Assembly (NCBI GenBank): GCA_023953615.1
Contig: JAMLJH010000002.1
Location: 584,592 to 648,591 of the forward strand
Reading direction: 5' to 3'
DNA from: Verrucomicrobiia bacterium
GTDB taxonomy: Bacteria > Verrucomicrobiota > Verrucomicrobiia > Limisphaerales > JADLHS01
Length of the DNA: 64,000 nucleotides
The notes below the pieces were generated by a model. That model had not been told where the DNA came from. It did no database searches and saw nothing but the letters and a program-made list of their open reading frames with translations. Below, in pieces: positions 62,586-64,000 of the stretch. The translations under genes and the position numbers were made by a program. Each line of letters starts with the position of its first letter. The stretch's first letter is position 1.

Positions 62586-63149
62586 CTACGCCCCTTTGGA
62601 AAGCGTCGCGAGTGAGGCGAATGGATCAGGTGTCGGACGATGGCGATCCTGCCAGGCGCGCCAGCCGACCCAACCCGCCGCCGCCACCATTCCGATCCAA
62701 CCAATTGTTTGCAGGATCGTGGCGATCGTGGTGTCGTAGGCCAGCAGGTTCCAGCGGTTGAGGATGCGATGCCAATCGTGATCGCCCCCGCCGACCAGCG
62801 GCAGCACTTGCGCGCGCGCATCGGCCAGGTAGCGGGCAACGTTCAACCAGTTTTCAAAAAACCAAATCCACGCGCCCGCGAAGGAAAGCGTCTGATTTTT
62901 ACGCCAAAAATGGACGGCCAGTGCCACGGGGAAAAATAACTGTCCGATGGTGCCGCCATAGGTTTCCAGGCGGTTGCTCAATAAACCGATCAGGGGGTGT
63001 CCCGCTTCGTGGAATAGCAGGTTCGCGTGGTCAACGAGGAAAACGAATCCAGGTTCGGAAAAGAAAATCAGCAGGAAAAATAGTCCGAGTCCGATGCCAA
63101 ATCCGACCAGCCGACCGAGGGTGACGATGCTCCATGGTTTTGCCGCCAT
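62586..63149 (-). CDS. integral membrane protein with HEAGH motif
   Basis: From ATG 63149 the product is 187 residues with about four hydrophobic segments. It contains DHANLLFHEAGHPLIGLL, a HExxH-like site with Gly in the last variable position (HEAGH), followed by WFFENWLNVARYLADARAQVLPL with conserved-looking Asp residues and GGGDHDWHRILNRW. This resembles M50-like membrane metalloprotease homologues, but the second metal-binding motif is not obvious. The longer open frame to 63308 overlaps the next gene and has no hydrophobic start. Confidence 0.72.
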   Translation of the reverse strand: MAAKPWSIVTLGRLVGFGIGLGLFFLLIFFSEPGFVFLVDHANLLFHEAGHPLIGLLSNRLETYGGTIGQLFFPVALAVHFWRKNQTLSFAGAWIWFFENWLNVARYLADARAQVLPLVGGGDHDWHRILNRWNLLAYDTTIATILQTIGWIGMVAAAGWVGWRAWQDRHRPTPDPFASLATLSKGA

Positions 63150-63186
63150 GTCCGGATCTGAGCCGGATGTGTGCCAGAGGAATGGT

Positions 63187-63594
63187 TTAATCCCCCTTGC
63201 TGCCGCCGGCACCGCCAAACGGAGCGTGGCCTTGATACTCCAGTAACGGGCCAGCGTTGGCCATTTGTTCGGCTGTTTCTGGTTCGCTATCCAAATCAAT
63301 GGTGCCAAAATCCTGGCCGCTTTGCTTCAGTGCTGAACGAATGGCCGGGGAGAACCAAAAGCGCTGTTTGCCGCTGGAGTTTTTGCTGCCTTCCTTGATC
63401 AGGCGGAAGTGGCCGGTGTCATTGGATTCCAACACGTTCCGCTCCACCAGTTGGCGGAGACTCGGCACGGCCCAATGCTCATCTTCCCGGTAACGCCACT
63501 TGCCTCCGGCGCGGCGGCAAATTTCCTTCCGCGAAACGAAATCATCAGGTGACTGTTTCAGGTATTGGCAGATGAGTGTTTGATCGGCGTCCAT
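63187..63594 (-). CDS. hypothetical protein with winged-helix-like start
   Basis: The 135-residue protein begins DADQTLICQYLKQSPDDFVSR, followed by KEICRRAGGKWRY and WAVPSLRQLVERNVLESNDTGHFRLI, a pattern of short helices and a hairpin like a winged helix. The C-terminal part is disordered-looking and ends GGAGGSKGD. It lies 37 bp upstream of the HEAGH membrane protein on the same strand. CGTAAT with a 6-nt gap precedes the ATG, again without a Shine-Dalgarno sequence. The function is unknown. Confidence 0.65.
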   Translation of the reverse strand: MDADQTLICQYLKQSPDDFVSRKEICRRAGGKWRYREDEHWAVPSLRQLVERNVLESNDTGHFRLIKEGSKNSSGKQRFWFSPAIRSALKQSGQDFGTIDLDSEPETAEQMANAGPLLEYQGHAPFGGAGGSKGD

Positions 63595-63739
63595 AATTCA
63601 ATTACGCGATCACTTTACCCCGCCCGGTTGAATCCACCATGAGAGGATGCCGGATTTGGCGCTCCGGAAAAACGAAACTTTATCCCCGGGAATTTCCCTG
63701 GGCCGTTGATTTTTGGGGTTGGCGCGAAGGCGGTCGCAG

Positions 63740-64000
63740 TTACTGAACGGCCTGGCGCATGGCCGCAAACAGGTTCTTGCCCGTGTCCTGCGAGACCGGT
63801 TTCTTGTTTTTCCCGGATTCGATCTCGATCAGTTCCGGCGGAAATTCCTTGAGAAATTGCGATGGGTGGCAGGGCAGGACCTGCCCGTATTTTTTACGAC
63901 CGGCGCAATGACTCATGGTCAAGCTGGCCATCGCGCGGGTCACGGCCACATAGAGCAACCGGCGTTCTTCATCCAACGTGCCTTCGGTCTTGGAGCGCGA
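63740..64000 (-). CDS. UvrD/Rep-type helicase, C-terminal end (continues beyond the window)
   Basis: The visible 86 codons read SRSKTEGTLDEERRLLYVAVTRAM, which is helicase motif VI, then HCAGRKKYGQVLPCHPSQFL, KEFPPELIEIE and a short tail. The gene starts beyond the right edge. It is a paralogue of the helicase at 31261, and the end region (SRFLSEIPKDLL there, SQFLKEFPPELI here) is alike. Confidence 0.88.
   Translation of the reverse strand, partial: SRSKTEGTLDEERRLLYVAVTRAMASLTMSHCAGRKKYGQVLPCHPSQFLKEFPPELIEIESGKNKKPVSQDTGKNLFAAMRQAVQ

Overview
The window is a GC-rich (about 58% by eye) stretch of bacterial chromosome. Its gene content points to Verrucomicrobiota, most likely a Limisphaerales/Pedosphaera-type lineage. 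The pointers are secreted beta-helix and TIGR03790-like proteins that share a C-terminal module, a fused SecDF, a Tat-exported Gfo/Idh/MocA oxidoreductase, ISKra4-type insertion sequences and short interspersed repeats. The placement is inference: there is no rRNA here, and no tRNA or CRISPR array was seen.

Layout. 1-5725: an edge-truncated membrane protein, a secreted beta-helix protein, a P1-family peptidase, mnmE and an alpha/beta hydrolase. 5791-16991: an accessory island with a type I restriction-modification operon in an unusual order (hsdM, DUF4062-ATPase, rhuM, hsdS, four-helix/zinc-finger protein, hsdR, then an AP2-like gene). It is bracketed by two direct copies of a roughly 100-bp repeat, with a degenerate hsdM start and an AP2-like scrap at its left edge. 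17176-21824: nadA, a regulated CBS-pyrophosphatase, and a Pit phosphate transporter with its DUF47 partner. 22165-31195: a housekeeping block (rpsL, rpsG, fusA, yajC, secDF, a TerC protein, recJ). 31261-43357: a UvrD-type helicase, HAD and HD hydrolases, a three-gene ABC importer, an acyl-CoA ligase, rnd, lnt and argF. 43519-47913: argD, a cupredoxin-like protein and the haem A pair ctaA-ctaB. 48127-53585: a TIGR03790-like protein and a subtilisin-like protease gene split by a 1444-bp ISKra4-type element. 53607-64000: a 51-residue membrane protein, an EF-hand protein, a glycoside hydrolase, a Gfo/Idh/MocA oxidoreductase, pgm, a frameshifted EamA permease, a lipoprotein, a PLP-homeostasis protein with a divergent EVE-domain gene, and the end of a second UvrD-type helicase.

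The most distinctive observations are these. (1) The R-M operon carries three extra proteins and is flanked by direct repeats. (2) The protease gene can be restored in frame by removing the IS and one 9-bp target duplication, and the IS transposase needs a -1 frameshift at a run of nine A. (3) Many genes have no Shine-Dalgarno sequence but have a -35/17-nt/-10 arrangement whose -10 box ends 6 nt before the start codon, which predicts leaderless mRNAs. The clearest case is a symmetrical bidirectional promoter between the PLP-homeostasis and EVE-domain genes. (4) An intrinsic terminator lies between rpsG and fusA.
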